Shown here: positions 45,350-53,819 of the stretch, piece after piece | How the letters are laid out: every line of letters begins with the position of its first letter | How positions within the stretch are numbered: the stretch's first letter is position 1 | Origin: Paucisalibacillus globulus DSM 18846 | GTDB lineage: Bacteria > Bacillota > Bacilli > Bacillales > Amphibacillaceae | Assembly: GCF_000482485.1 (NCBI RefSeq) | Contig: NZ_KI519441.1 | Location: 48,202 to 112,201 of the forward strand | Reading direction: 5' to 3' | DNA length: 64,000 bases | Notes under the pieces: model-generated | What the model was told of the DNA's origin: nothing | Databases searched by the model: none | The model's input: the letters and a program-made list of their open reading frames with translations, nothing else | Made by a program: the position numbers and the translations under genes

Positions 45350-45598
45350 TCATTCGATGAGGTAGAGGTGCGGATAATATTAGTAAGCAGTAGGAGTATG
45401 ACATCGTTGATTACTGTCTGAAAGGATTATTTGCCGAAGCTTAATGAAGGTCAAATTCATTTTTGCTGGGGTGTCTACTGAATAAGAGGCACACTGTCAT
45501 GCTTATTTTTTGTGCATGGAGAACTACTGATCAGGATGGAGGATAACGTAAATTGTTTATAAGCAATGGTAGGTTATTTTCCTATCATTGCTTTTTTG
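45350..45598 (+). promoter_or_regulatory. Lysine riboswitch (L box) with transcription terminator
   Basis: The conserved aptamer elements occur in order: GATGAGGTAGAGGTGCGGA (45356 on), GGAGTATGAC, CTGAAAGGATTATTTGCCGAAGC (45417 on), TTTTGCTGGGGTGT, and CACTGTCATGCTTA. GTAG (45362) can pair with CTAC (45524) as P1. The expression platform is AGCAATGGTAGG/CCTATCATTGCT with seven Ts (45562-45598). Lysine binding should terminate transcription before the YfcC-type carrier gene. Confidence 0.92.
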
Positions 45599-45738
45599 TA
45601 CAGTTTAATAGGTTTTTCCATCCCCTTTCCCCTAGATGGAATTACTTATTACTATCAGAAAACCAATTACTCAAGTCTCCTTTTACATTTTTCTCTATGT
45701 ACACCCTAAAACTTTATAAAAAGAAAAGGATGTGCATC

Positions 45739-47133
45739 ATGAGTACTACTACAAAGTCTCAGAAAAAATTTGAATTCCCACATGGATTTGTTATTTTATT
45801 TGCCTTTATGGTTATCGCCGCTGCAGTTACGTATGTTATACCTGCAGGGGAATATGAACGAATGGAAATAGATGGCCGTTCCATTGTTGTGGATGGCACT
45901 TATAAAACGATAGAGTCTAACTCGACTCGCCTGATGGATTTATTTAATGCATTACATACAGGGATGGTGGATGCAGCCCCAATTGTTTTCTTTATTTTTA
46001 TTGTTGGTGGTTCGTTTGGTATTCTTGGTGCCACGAATACAATTGAGGCGGCTTTTGGGTCGTTAACAAGAAAATTAGCTGGGAAGGAAATCTTTCTTAT
46101 TCCAGTTATCATGTTGTTTTTTGCCATTTGTGGAGGAACTTGGGGAATGGCAGAGGAAGTAATTCCATTTATCTTGATTGCTATTCCACTTGCTATGAGA
46201 ATGGGCTTTGATTCCATTACCGGAACAGCAATGATTTTAGTTGGTGTTTATGCTGGGTTTGGGGCAGCTTTCATGAATCCCTTTACGGTTGGGGTTGCAC
46301 AAGGAATTGCAGGATTACCAACATTCTCAGGCATGGGTGTTCGGTTTGTATTTTGGTTAATTTTTGTTGCGGTTAATATCATTTTTGTTATGCTGTATGC
46401 TAACAAGGTGAAGAAGGATCCAGCAAAAAGCTTAATGTATGCGGAAGACTTAAAGCGAGACGTGAATGAAGACCAACTGGAGGGGCAGACATTAACAAAG
46501 AGACAAGTTGCTATTTTGGGTGTGCTTATTCTAACTTTAGTTGGACTAGCACTTGGTGTTATGTTTAAAGGTTGGTATGTTACTGAGATTGCATCTCTAT
46601 TTCTTATTATGGGGATTGTTGTTGGATTAATAGCTAAAATGCGAATGAATGAGATAGCAAATAACTTTGTTAAGGGTTGCGAAGAAATGGTTATGGGGGC
46701 GTTGATTGTTGGATTTGCTTATGCAATTCTAGTAATCTTACAAGATTCTCAAACTATAGATACAATCCTATTCCATATTTCAAATGTAGTTGCGGAGCTT
46801 CCAACTAGTTTTACAGCGATTGGAATGTTCTTTGTGCAAAGCATACTTAATTTTATCGTACCATCTGGAAGTGGACAGGCAGCAATTAGTATGCCAATCA
46901 TGGTGCCACTAGGAGATTTAGTTGGAGTTAGTCGTCAAACAGCAGTATTAGCTTATCAGTACGGGGACGGAATTTCTAACATCTTTGCCCCAACAAGTGG
47001 TGTACTATTGGCCTCACTTGCTGTAGCTAAAATACCATGGATTACATGGATTAAATGGTTGCTACCATTACTCCTCATTCAATATACTTTAGGTATCATC
47101 TTTGTGACAGTAGCACATATGTTTATTTGGTAA
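45739..47133 (+). CDS. YfcC-family carrier under lysine riboswitch control
   Basis: 464-residue integral membrane protein of the YfcC/DcuC-like carrier family, with about 11-12 membrane segments. It opens FPHGFVILFAFMVIAAAVTYVIPAGEYER and has the re-entrant motifs GGTWGMAEEVIPF and VPSGSGQAAISMPI. Many frames upstream are open back to 45553, but the riboswitch terminator lies there. The ATG at 45739, eight bases after AAAAGGA, is the real start. Family members are annotated as C4-dicarboxylate or basic amino acid carriers; the riboswitch points to lysine or an N-acyl or peptide form of it. Confidence 0.87.
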   Translation: MSTTTKSQKKFEFPHGFVILFAFMVIAAAVTYVIPAGEYERMEIDGRSIVVDGTYKTIESNSTRLMDLFNALHTGMVDAAPIVFFIFIVGGSFGILGATNTIEAAFGSLTRKLAGKEIFLIPVIMLFFAICGGTWGMAEEVIPFILIAIPLAMRMGFDSITGTAMILVGVYAGFGAAFMNPFTVGVAQGIAGLPTFSGMGVRFVFWLIFVAVNIIFVMLYANKVKKDPAKSLMYAEDLKRDVNEDQLEGQTLTKRQVAILGVLILTLVGLALGVMFKGWYVTEIASLFLIMGIVVGLIAKMRMNEIANNFVKGCEEMVMGALIVGFAYAILVILQDSQTIDTILFHISNVVAELPTSFTAIGMFFVQSILNFIVPSGSGQAAISMPIMVPLGDLVGVSRQTAVLAYQYGDGISNIFAPTSGVLLASLAVAKIPWITWIKWLLPLLLIQYTLGIIFVTVAHMFIW

Positions 47134-47272
47134 GGGGGAGGTGCCTGTCACTTCCCGAATTTTATCGAAACTTGTCGAACGGATTGCTTCAAGGCTATTT
47201 CCTAGTGATAATACCAGTGTTAACTTGCTCAGAATATAGAATTAATATGAATCATCTTGGAGGAAAGAATAG

Positions 47273-48436
47273 ATGCTAGAAAATATATTTGCAAGATTAG
47301 AAGAAATTTATCCAGAGTTGGTAGAAATTCGTAGAGATTTTCATATGTATCCAGAGCTCTCTCATGAGGAAGTTAGAACTCCAGAGAAAATAGCGGAGTA
47401 CTTAACGAATCTTGGAATGGATGTGAAAACAGGTGTTGGTGGAAGAGGTGTTATTGGAACATTGAAAGGTGGAAAACCTGGGAGAACGGTTGCTATACGT
47501 GCGGACTTCGATGCTCTACCAATAGAGGAAGAAACGGATGTACCATACAAATCTCGTATTCCTGGTGTCATGCATGCATGTGGACATGATCTGCACACGG
47601 CGGCACTTCTTGGAGTGGCTAAAGTGTTGAGTGAAGTACGAGAGGAGATTCCTGGTACAGTTAAATTTATTCACCAATTTGCGGAAGAGGCAACTCCAGG
47701 AGGCGCTAAACCGATGATAGAAGATGGATGTTTGGATGGGGTGGATATTATTTATGGTGCTCATGTCTGGTCTACGGATGAGCTTGGGAAAGTTAGTATT
47801 AAAGAAGGATATGCTTCTTCTGCCCAGGATGATTTTAATATTGTTATCCATGGAAAAGGGGGACATGGTTCTCAACCGCATTTAACCGTAGATCCACTTG
47901 TAACAGGTAGTCAATTGGTCGTGAATCTCCAGCAAATCGTTAGTCGACGTGTAGATCCACTACAGGCAGCAGCATTAACAGTAGGTTCCTTTATTAGTGG
48001 AGGGGCAAATAATGTGATTCCAGATAAGGCTATTATTAAGGGAACAGTTCGTACCTTTGATGAGGAAGCACGAAGCATTATAGAAGAAGCATTAGAACAT
48101 GTAACAAAATCTACATGCTCTGCAAATGGTGCACATGTTGACTATGAATATATAAAAGATTGTCCTTCGATTTATAATGACCCATCTGAAACGAAACGTG
48201 TAGTGGAAGTGGCACGGGGATTATTTGGTGAGGAGAATCTAATTACAGGAATTCCAATGATGGGAAGTGAGGATTTTGCTTTTTATCAAAAGGAAATTCC
48301 GGGAGTATATTTTCTTGTCGGTGGTCGAATGAAAGAAGAAGATGCTGTTTACCCGCATCACCATCCAAAGTTTAATGTGGATGAACGTGCTATTGTCAAT
48401 ATTGGTAAAATGTTTATCAGTTTAGTGATGGGATAA
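47273..48436 (+). CDS. M20-family amidohydrolase, partner of the YfcC carrier
   Basis: 387 residues of the M20D aminoacylase/carboxypeptidase group. Metal ligands lie in HACGHDLHTA near residue 105 and FAEEATPGGA near 140; the dimerisation loop carries GKGGHGSQPH. These enzymes remove acyl groups from amino acids, including N-acetyl-diaminopimelate in lysine synthesis. GGAGGAAAG precedes the ATG. The 139-base gap after the carrier has no terminator, so both are probably under the lysine riboswitch. Confidence 0.88.
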   Translation: MLENIFARLEEIYPELVEIRRDFHMYPELSHEEVRTPEKIAEYLTNLGMDVKTGVGGRGVIGTLKGGKPGRTVAIRADFDALPIEEETDVPYKSRIPGVMHACGHDLHTAALLGVAKVLSEVREEIPGTVKFIHQFAEEATPGGAKPMIEDGCLDGVDIIYGAHVWSTDELGKVSIKEGYASSAQDDFNIVIHGKGGHGSQPHLTVDPLVTGSQLVVNLQQIVSRRVDPLQAAALTVGSFISGGANNVIPDKAIIKGTVRTFDEEARSIIEEALEHVTKSTCSANGAHVDYEYIKDCPSIYNDPSETKRVVEVARGLFGEENLITGIPMMGSEDFAFYQKEIPGVYFLVGGRMKEEDAVYPHHHPKFNVDERAIVNIGKMFISLVMG

Positions 48437-48462
48437 TGTGCATAGGACAATAAAAAACAACA

Positions 48463-48487
48463 CCCGAAATCCAATTAGGATTTCGGG
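48463..48487. terminator. Terminator between the amidohydrolase and ytaF
   Basis: CCCGAAATCC and GGATTTCGGG form a perfect stem with a five-base loop; U-rich tails occur on both strands. Confidence 0.8.
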
Positions 48488-48499
48488 ATTATTTCATGT

Positions 48500-49126
48500 T
48501 TATATTAAATTAAATACACCAAGCGCAATTAATAAAACAGATGGTAAAAAGTTCATACGCTCGAATCGTTTATTTTGAGATAAAACAATTCCAACCTTAA
48601 TCCCATAAGAAACAAATGCACCACTCATAACAGCAATTAACAGAGGAGTATATATTGGTGAATACCCTAAAATTGCTGCTCCGATTCCAGCTCCAAATGC
48701 ATCCAATGCAAGGGCAGTACCTAACAAGATTGCTTCTCCAATAGAAATGGTTCCTGAATGGTCAAGGTCAGCTCTGTCTGGTGTTGAGATAACTGTTCGT
48801 AAACTATGGAAATTATTAGGAGTTGATGGAAGTTTTTCGTTTGACTCTTTCTTCATTTGACTTCGAATCGTATTAATGAAGGAAAAGATTCCAATAAATA
48901 TTAAAATCGATCCCCCAATTACTTTTGCAAAGCCAACCGATAAAAATGAATGCAACATTGTACCTACAATCATGGATACAAGGACAACAATACCTGAACA
49001 AACCATGATAACAGCTAAAGCACCTTTTGGTACGAGGATTTTTCTCATTCCATAGGAAACCCCGACACTAAACCCATCCAAGCTTACAGCAATTACTAGG
49101 AAAAATAGTCCAGTGAAAAATAGCAT
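48500..49126 (-). CDS. ytaF: Sporulation membrane protein YtaF (MntP-like)
   Basis: 208 residues, six membrane segments in two related halves, each with a membrane Asp: VIAVSLDGFSVG near residue 13 and TALALDAFGAGIG near 137. A soluble loop DRADLDHSGTIS separates them. Length equals YtaF of B. subtilis, a sporulation protein of the MntP-like family. AAAGGA precedes the ATG chosen; an upstream in-frame start would add a hydrophilic tail not seen in the family. Confidence 0.85.
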   Translation of the reverse strand: MLFFTGLFFLVIAVSLDGFSVGVSYGMRKILVPKGALAVIMVCSGIVVLVSMIVGTMLHSFLSVGFAKVIGGSILIFIGIFSFINTIRSQMKKESNEKLPSTPNNFHSLRTVISTPDRADLDHSGTISIGEAILLGTALALDAFGAGIGAAILGYSPIYTPLLIAVMSGAFVSYGIKVGIVLSQNKRFERMNFLPSVLLIALGVFNLI

Positions 49127-49310
49127 AGCACCATATCCTTTACTTGTTCTAGAGTATTCTATGGAGTAAAGGGGTGTTATGTGCTTTGTCAATGGGGTCT
49201 GTTAAAATAATTCAATGATCATTCATGTCAAAATCCTGTTATTACAGGGAAGCTTTTGGTATGGTTGGAATAGGAATTTTCGCTTGATACGAAGAGATGG
49301 AGGAAAAATA

Positions 49311-49730
49311 ATGTTAAAAAAATTGTTAACTGCAATCATATCCACTTTATTATTTGGAGCTTTGATGGGATTCATGAATTATATGACAATGCCAGAGGGG
49401 ATGTCTCAAGGTTTTTGGAAAACGATGTTCTTTTTTGCAATTTATGCAGCACCGGTTTATTTGATTGCTGGTATCCCTATCTCTTATCTAATTGATAAAC
49501 TGATGAAAAAGGTTAATTCTTCCTCGGAATTAGCACGTCACTATGCGAAATATGGTCTTTATATTTTAGTTGGTATCTTAGCAGCTGTAATTTACAAGGT
49601 AATTCTTTTCATAGTAGAAGATATACCATTCTTTTCATACGATCTTGCTACATATATTGTCGGAGGGGTAATTGCTTCATTAATCTTTTACTATGTCTCA
49701 TTAGTCTTTGATAAAAAAGAAAGTAAATAA
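49311..49730 (+). CDS. Four-helix membrane protein, unknown
   Basis: 139 residues with hydrophobic segments near 4-23, 37-58, 78-97 and 108-128 and a Lys-rich end. The ATG at 49311 has GGAGGAAAA upstream; an earlier in-frame ATG has no site. No family recognised. Confidence 0.65.
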   Translation: MLKKLLTAIISTLLFGALMGFMNYMTMPEGMSQGFWKTMFFFAIYAAPVYLIAGIPISYLIDKLMKKVNSSSELARHYAKYGLYILVGILAAVIYKVILFIVEDIPFFSYDLATYIVGGVIASLIFYYVSLVFDKKESK

Positions 49731-50062
49731 GATGTGTAATGGTTATGGGGAGATGACTTTTGGGCGGAATTAGAGCGAGATACTAGTACAAGCAGATAAA
49801 CTATTTGTAGGTCTTACCAACTTTAGCAATAGTTATTACACTTTCAAAACAATATTTTGGAGGAAAAGTTACCCAAGTTAAACTTAAAAATAATAGTTCC
49901 TCACAAAAAGTGTGAGGAACTAGAATATTTAACTACATTGTTTCTCGTTGTAATAGATTGTCTATACCTAATTAAGTAGTGTTGTGACTTGGTTAGCTAA
50001 AATTACAGGTTAATACTCATGAATGATTTTTAATTACTAATCTCAATCTTTAGAGCAGGCAA
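49731..50062. other. Intergenic spacer with a terminator hairpin
   Basis: TAGTTCCTCACA (49894-49905) pairs perfectly with TGTGAGGAACTA (49911-49922) around AAAAG. It may end the membrane protein transcript or, from the other side, the signal-peptide transcript. Nothing else is evident. Confidence 0.6.
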
Positions 50063-50203
50063 TCAGATTTGGCTTTCGCTAACTTCTTCAGTGCCAGTAG
50101 GCCAAATGTCATCTTCCCCTGATACTTCTGTTGTAGTATTATTAATTGTAGCAAATAGAAATAGATTTACAGTTATTAAGACTAGTAGAAATCGATGCTT
50201 CAT
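50063..50203 (-). CDS. Putative secreted signalling pre-peptide of an RRNPP-type system
   Basis: 46 residues: MKHRFLLVLITVNLFLFATI is a signal-peptide-like start (basic end, hydrophobic core), followed by NNTTTEVSGEDDIWPTGTEE and a short tail. AGGAGG at 50211-50216 lies seven bases before the ATG, a strong site. It is divergent from the HTH-TPR regulator, like shp genes beside rgg. This design (exported short acidic pro-peptide beside a TPR regulator) fits PapR/NprX/SHP-type signals. The mature peptide cannot be fixed; the DIWPTG region is a candidate. Bacteriocin precursor is an alternative. Confidence 0.65.
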   Translation of the reverse strand: MKHRFLLVLITVNLFLFATINNTTTEVSGEDDIWPTGTEEVSESQI

Positions 50204-50245
50204 AATTAATCCTCCTAAATAATTTATTAACATTCTTATAGTTAG

Positions 50246-50306
50246 TTGAAAAATGTTTAGTTGTGTTATAATTCAAATATTATTATATTTTGTATAAATT
50301 TGTCAA
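50246..50306. promoter_or_regulatory. Divergent promoters of the pre-peptide and the HTH-TPR regulator
   Basis: On the minus strand TTGACA (50306-50301) faces AT-rich TAATAT/TATAAT boxes for the pre-peptide. On the plus strand TTGAAA (50246) and TATAAT (50267-50272), 15 apart, precede the regulator. TTGTATAAAT (50290-50299) recurs just before the -35 box of the ABC operon. Confidence 0.5.
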
Positions 50307-50324
50307 TTTGAAGATGGTGATGTA

Positions 50325-51596
50325 ATGCAGGTAGGTAAGAGGATTAGGGAATTAAGAAAGGCAGCAAATTTAACGCAAGAGCAGCTGTCAAAAGGAATCA
50401 TCGCTAGAACTTATATCAGTCAACTAGAAAAAGGGGTGTATAATCCATCATATGAAACATTAGAGAAGTTAGCCAAAAGGTTGGGATGTGATGTAGAAAC
50501 CTTTTATGAAGAACCTCAGAATAATATATTATTAAAAGCTGATTCTAAAAAGATAATTTATAAGATGAAAAATTTGATTGAATCAAAATTTTATACACAG
50601 GCCAAAAAACTATTAGAAGAACTTAACAAAAATATAGATCACCTTAATAAGTTCGATAGGGGAATATGTCATTGGATTAATGGTGAAATTTTGTATTATG
50701 AGGGCCGGTACAATGAAGCCTTAAAGGAGTATAACATTTGCCAAGAGATATTTTATCATCTTCAATCATTTGAGGAGTATGTTAGTACCCTAGTGTCCAT
50801 TTCTAAAATACATCAAAAAAATTCTGAAATAGTTAAGGCACTTCAGTTTCTACAAAAAGGACACAATATTATATATTCATATAGTTTATCCGGAGAGGTA
50901 AAAAAAAATCTATTACTCGAATTAGGTAAAGTACATGGTAAATTAGACGAGTACAAAACTGCTATATACCATTTAGAGCAATTAAAGTTAATGAATATAA
51001 CAAGTGGAAATCATTATCGTGCGGGAGCATTATTTATGTCCTTAGGTATTTGCTATCGCAGCATTGGTGAATATGATAAAGCATTAGAATGTTATTATAA
51101 AGCAATCGAGTTTTACAAAATCGAGGAGGATAAGGAAAATATAGCAGCCTTATATAACAACTTAGGCAATATATATACTGATTGCTCAAAAATTCTAGAG
51201 GCTATTAATTTTTACTATAAATCAATAGATTTATACTTAGAGTTAGGTATTGGTGATAATATATTATTTGTGAAATCAGGACTGGCAAAAGCTTATTATG
51301 TAGCTGATCAATTCGAGAATTGTATTAATGTATGTAATGAAATAATTAGAAATAGTAGTAAACAAACGAAAACAATAGGTAAGGCATATTTTTACCTTGG
51401 TTTAGCAAATATAAAATTGGACTCCTTTACAGAAGCCATTAATTATTTAGAGAAAGCAACTAAAATATTTCTTATATCTAATAGCAAGAAGAACTTGATT
51501 AAAGCATATAAAGAAATTGGCGAAATATACGAAAAGTTAGGTGATTATGAGAATTCCTCCCTTTATTACAAAAAGGCATTAAAGTATTATGATTAA
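50325..51596 (+). CDS. HTH-TPR regulator, NprR/PlcR-like (RRNPP family)
   Basis: 423 residues, the same length as NprR. Residues 1-65 form an XRE helix-turn-helix (GKRIRELRKAANLTQEQLSKG, YISQLEKG, PSYETLEKLAKRLG). From about residue 75 to the end lie repeated TPR helical pairs, for example ALFMSLGICYRSIGEYDKAL, ALYNNLGNIYTDCSKILEAI and KAYKEIGEIYEKLGDYENSS. TPR domains of RRNPP regulators bind re-imported oligopeptides. The pre-peptide gene beside it and the ABC operon behind it make peptide-controlled transcription likely. GGTGAT precedes the ATG. A strong terminator follows, so the ABC genes have their own promoter. Confidence 0.88.
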   Translation: MQVGKRIRELRKAANLTQEQLSKGIIARTYISQLEKGVYNPSYETLEKLAKRLGCDVETFYEEPQNNILLKADSKKIIYKMKNLIESKFYTQAKKLLEELNKNIDHLNKFDRGICHWINGEILYYEGRYNEALKEYNICQEIFYHLQSFEEYVSTLVSISKIHQKNSEIVKALQFLQKGHNIIYSYSLSGEVKKNLLLELGKVHGKLDEYKTAIYHLEQLKLMNITSGNHYRAGALFMSLGICYRSIGEYDKALECYYKAIEFYKIEEDKENIAALYNNLGNIYTDCSKILEAINFYYKSIDLYLELGIGDNILFVKSGLAKAYYVADQFENCINVCNEIIRNSSKQTKTIGKAYFYLGLANIKLDSFTEAINYLEKATKIFLISNSKKNLIKAYKEIGEIYEKLGDYENSSLYYKKALKYYD

Positions 51597-51597
51597 A

Positions 51598-51638
51598 AAG
51601 CAAAATTCCCAGGATGTATCCTAGAAATTTTGCTTTTT
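51598..51638 (+). terminator. Terminator of the regulator gene
   Basis: AAAGCAAAATT and AATTTTGCTTT form a long stem with inner GGAT/ATCC pairing, ending in five Ts, directly after the stop. Confidence 0.85.
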
Positions 51639-51749
51639 CTATTTGATTAATACAGCCATTTGCATAGTAAAAAGTTGTTTCTTAAATTGCTTAAATAGCT
51701 CAAAGTAGAATAACATCACTTAACAAAAGTAAATAATTGTATAAATGTA

Positions 51750-51778
51750 TTGAAATTTATTAGAATCAATTTTATAAT
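51750..51778 (+). promoter_or_regulatory. Promoter of the ABC exporter operon
   Basis: TTGAAA (51750-51755) and a perfect TATAAT (51773-51778) are exactly 17 bases apart. TTGTATAAAT at 51737-51746 abuts the -35 box and also occurs in the regulator/pre-peptide promoter region. Confidence 0.7.
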
Positions 51779-51831
51779 TAATATTAACAAATATGTAACT
51801 AATCAGAAATTTCATAAAGAGGGTGAACGCT

Positions 51832-52704
51832 TTGGCAATTATATCTTTAATAAATCTATCAAAAAGCTACAGAAAGCAAGCTGTATTGAATAATATTAAT
51901 CTTACAATAGACTCGCCAGGAATTTATGCACTTGTTGGTCCTAATGGCGTGGGGAAGACCACTTTATTAAATGTAGTTACTAATATTCAACCTGCGTCAT
52001 CAGGAAGTGTTGAAATTTTGGGGAAATCAAATAAAGATCAAACTGTTTTTAAAGAGGTTTCTTACTTACAGGACAATACGGTTTTATTTGATTACCTAAC
52101 CGGTTATGATCATCTGAAATATGTTTGTGATGTAAATAAAATTAATAAAAAACGTGTACGAGAAGTTGCATCGTATGTAGGTATGAGTAATTACCTAGAC
52201 AAAAAAGTTGGAAATTACTCTCTAGGTATGAAGCAACATTTATTACTTGCTATGTCCATTGCAAATAGGCCAAAGCTTTTATTAATGGATGAACCTTTAA
52301 ATGGATTAGATCCGACCAGTTCTATTCTTATGAGGAAGATTCTGTTGGAATTAGTGGAAAACAATACGACAATCATTCTTTCTTCCCACAATCTAGCTGA
52401 AATTGACCGTGTGACAAAACAGGTATTGTTTTTAAAGGATGGAAAACTGATTGATGTAGATATGGGGGAACATGAGACTACATCTTATTACTTTGAAATT
52501 TTAGAAGCAAAAATAGCAATTTCCATTTTAAATGAGAAAGGTTTTTTAATACAAGAAGTCAAAAATGGAATCAAGGCAGATATACCAAATAGGAAGCTAG
52601 ATTCCCTCATCAGTGAATTGAAACAGCATTCTATTGAAATAAATGACATACATAAAGAAGTGTCTGGATCCGAGAAATTATATGAAGAGTTTTTTAATTT
52701 GTGA
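51832..52704 (+). CDS. ABC transporter ATPase of the peptide-associated operon
   Basis: 290 residues. Walker A is GPNGVGKTTLL near residue 36, the signature is YSLGMKQHLLLAM, Walker B is LLLMDEPLNGLDP, and the H-loop is LSSHNLAEID. A C-terminal extension of about 80 residues follows, as in bacitracin- and lantibiotic-immunity ATPases. I prefer the TTG at 51832 as start because GAGGGTGA lies just upstream; a GTG three codons earlier overlaps that site. It overlaps the next gene's leader and forms a transporter with the two following permeases. Confidence 0.87.
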   Translation: MAIISLINLSKSYRKQAVLNNINLTIDSPGIYALVGPNGVGKTTLLNVVTNIQPASSGSVEILGKSNKDQTVFKEVSYLQDNTVLFDYLTGYDHLKYVCDVNKINKKRVREVASYVGMSNYLDKKVGNYSLGMKQHLLLAMSIANRPKLLLMDEPLNGLDPTSSILMRKILLELVENNTTIILSSHNLAEIDRVTKQVLFLKDGKLIDVDMGEHETTSYYFEILEAKIAISILNEKGFLIQEVKNGIKADIPNRKLDSLISELKQHSIEINDIHKEVSGSEKLYEEFFNL

Positions 52705-52715
52705 GGTCAATGCTG

Positions 52716-53819
52716 ATGAAACTATTCCTTTTTGAATTCAAAAAAATAACCCGTTCAAGAACAGTTTTGTTATTTCTACTCTTATCTATTCTAATGGTGT
52801 GCGGGCTATTTTTCAAAAATACTATTCTTCAAGATAGAATTGCTATTCAAAAAATAGAAAGATTCTCAGAGTATTCCTATGAAGTATCAAATGGAATTCA
52901 GGGAGATGACTTTTTATTGAAAGGTGGAGCAGATGCAGAGGTAGAAGCCAGATTGGAAGTGGGTCATTTACTGTCAGACCAGTTAAAATATCTGATTATG
53001 ACAATACAAAACAACCAGTGGAAGGAAGAATTAAAAGCCGAGATAGATGTATATAATACTGCAATGACATACAAGGAAATGGAAGGTTCTTTTCGAGCAA
53101 ATGTATCGGATATGAAGGAGACTATTAAGCTAAACGAAAAACTATTGGAAGTTGGTTTACCAAAAGAAGATTTAGAACTGTCTGTACAGCCAACTATATT
53201 TTTAAAAAAGGTAGTTTTTTTATTTCATAATACGTTTGGATTTCTAGTTATTGTTTTGGTACTTGGTACACTAATAACCAGAGAATTTGAAGAAAACAAT
53301 ATACGTATGGTTTATGTACTTCCAGTTTCTAGCACGAAGTATATTCTAGTAAAGTTTTTTAGTTTATTAATTATAGGAATTATCTGGTTAATAATCGTTT
53401 TGTTATTATCATATCTATTACCATTTTTATTTGGTCATACCGCGGGAGACATTTTCAATTATCCTTTATTTACTTCAGAAGGTAATTTCATCACTTCAGG
53501 AGATTATATCAAACAAGCAATTTCCTATGGTTTGCTATTTATGACATTTACAGTTGCGCTGTTAGTTGTGCTAGGATTTTTAATTAGGAATACGATTCTT
53601 ACTTATTTGATAGTTACCTTCCTATTTATTGGAACTTTTTTTGCTTTAGAAAATGGATTAACAGCAATTTTTAATCCTTTTACATACCAAAATATTGATT
53701 ACATCGTTTTAAATGAGACTGGATATTACCCTATGGGAATACTAGTACTCTTTGTAACTACTGTTTTGCTGCTCATATTAACAATGACTTTTATGCGAAA
53801 AAGGGGTGGCCCAAGTTGA
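52716..53819 (+). CDS. ABC-2-type permease, first of the peptide-associated operon
   Basis: 367 residues. One membrane segment near 18-38 is followed by an external region of about 130 residues and then five membrane segments. This topology is common in exporters of antimicrobial peptides. The ATG at 52716 lies eight bases after GAGGT, which overlaps the ATPase stop. It is a paralogue in layout, not closely in sequence, of the next protein. Confidence 0.8.
   Translation: MKLFLFEFKKITRSRTVLLFLLLSILMVCGLFFKNTILQDRIAIQKIERFSEYSYEVSNGIQGDDFLLKGGADAEVEARLEVGHLLSDQLKYLIMTIQNNQWKEELKAEIDVYNTAMTYKEMEGSFRANVSDMKETIKLNEKLLEVGLPKEDLELSVQPTIFLKKVVFLFHNTFGFLVIVLVLGTLITREFEENNIRMVYVLPVSSTKYILVKFFSLLIIGIIWLIIVLLLSYLLPFLFGHTAGDIFNYPLFTSEGNFITSGDYIKQAISYGLLFMTFTVALLVVLGFLIRNTILTYLIVTFLFIGTFFALENGLTAIFNPFTYQNIDYIVLNETGYYPMGILVLFVTTVLLLILTMTFMRKRGGPS

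Noticed and set aside
45553-45738. N-terminal extension of the YfcC carrier
   Set aside because: The frame is open, but the riboswitch terminator lies in it and the ribosome binding site is at 45724-45730.
47138-47165. GGTGCCTGTCAC-like dispersed palindrome after the YfcC gene
   Set aside because: Only one half is present and no second arm pairs, so neither a terminator nor a repeat element can be supported.
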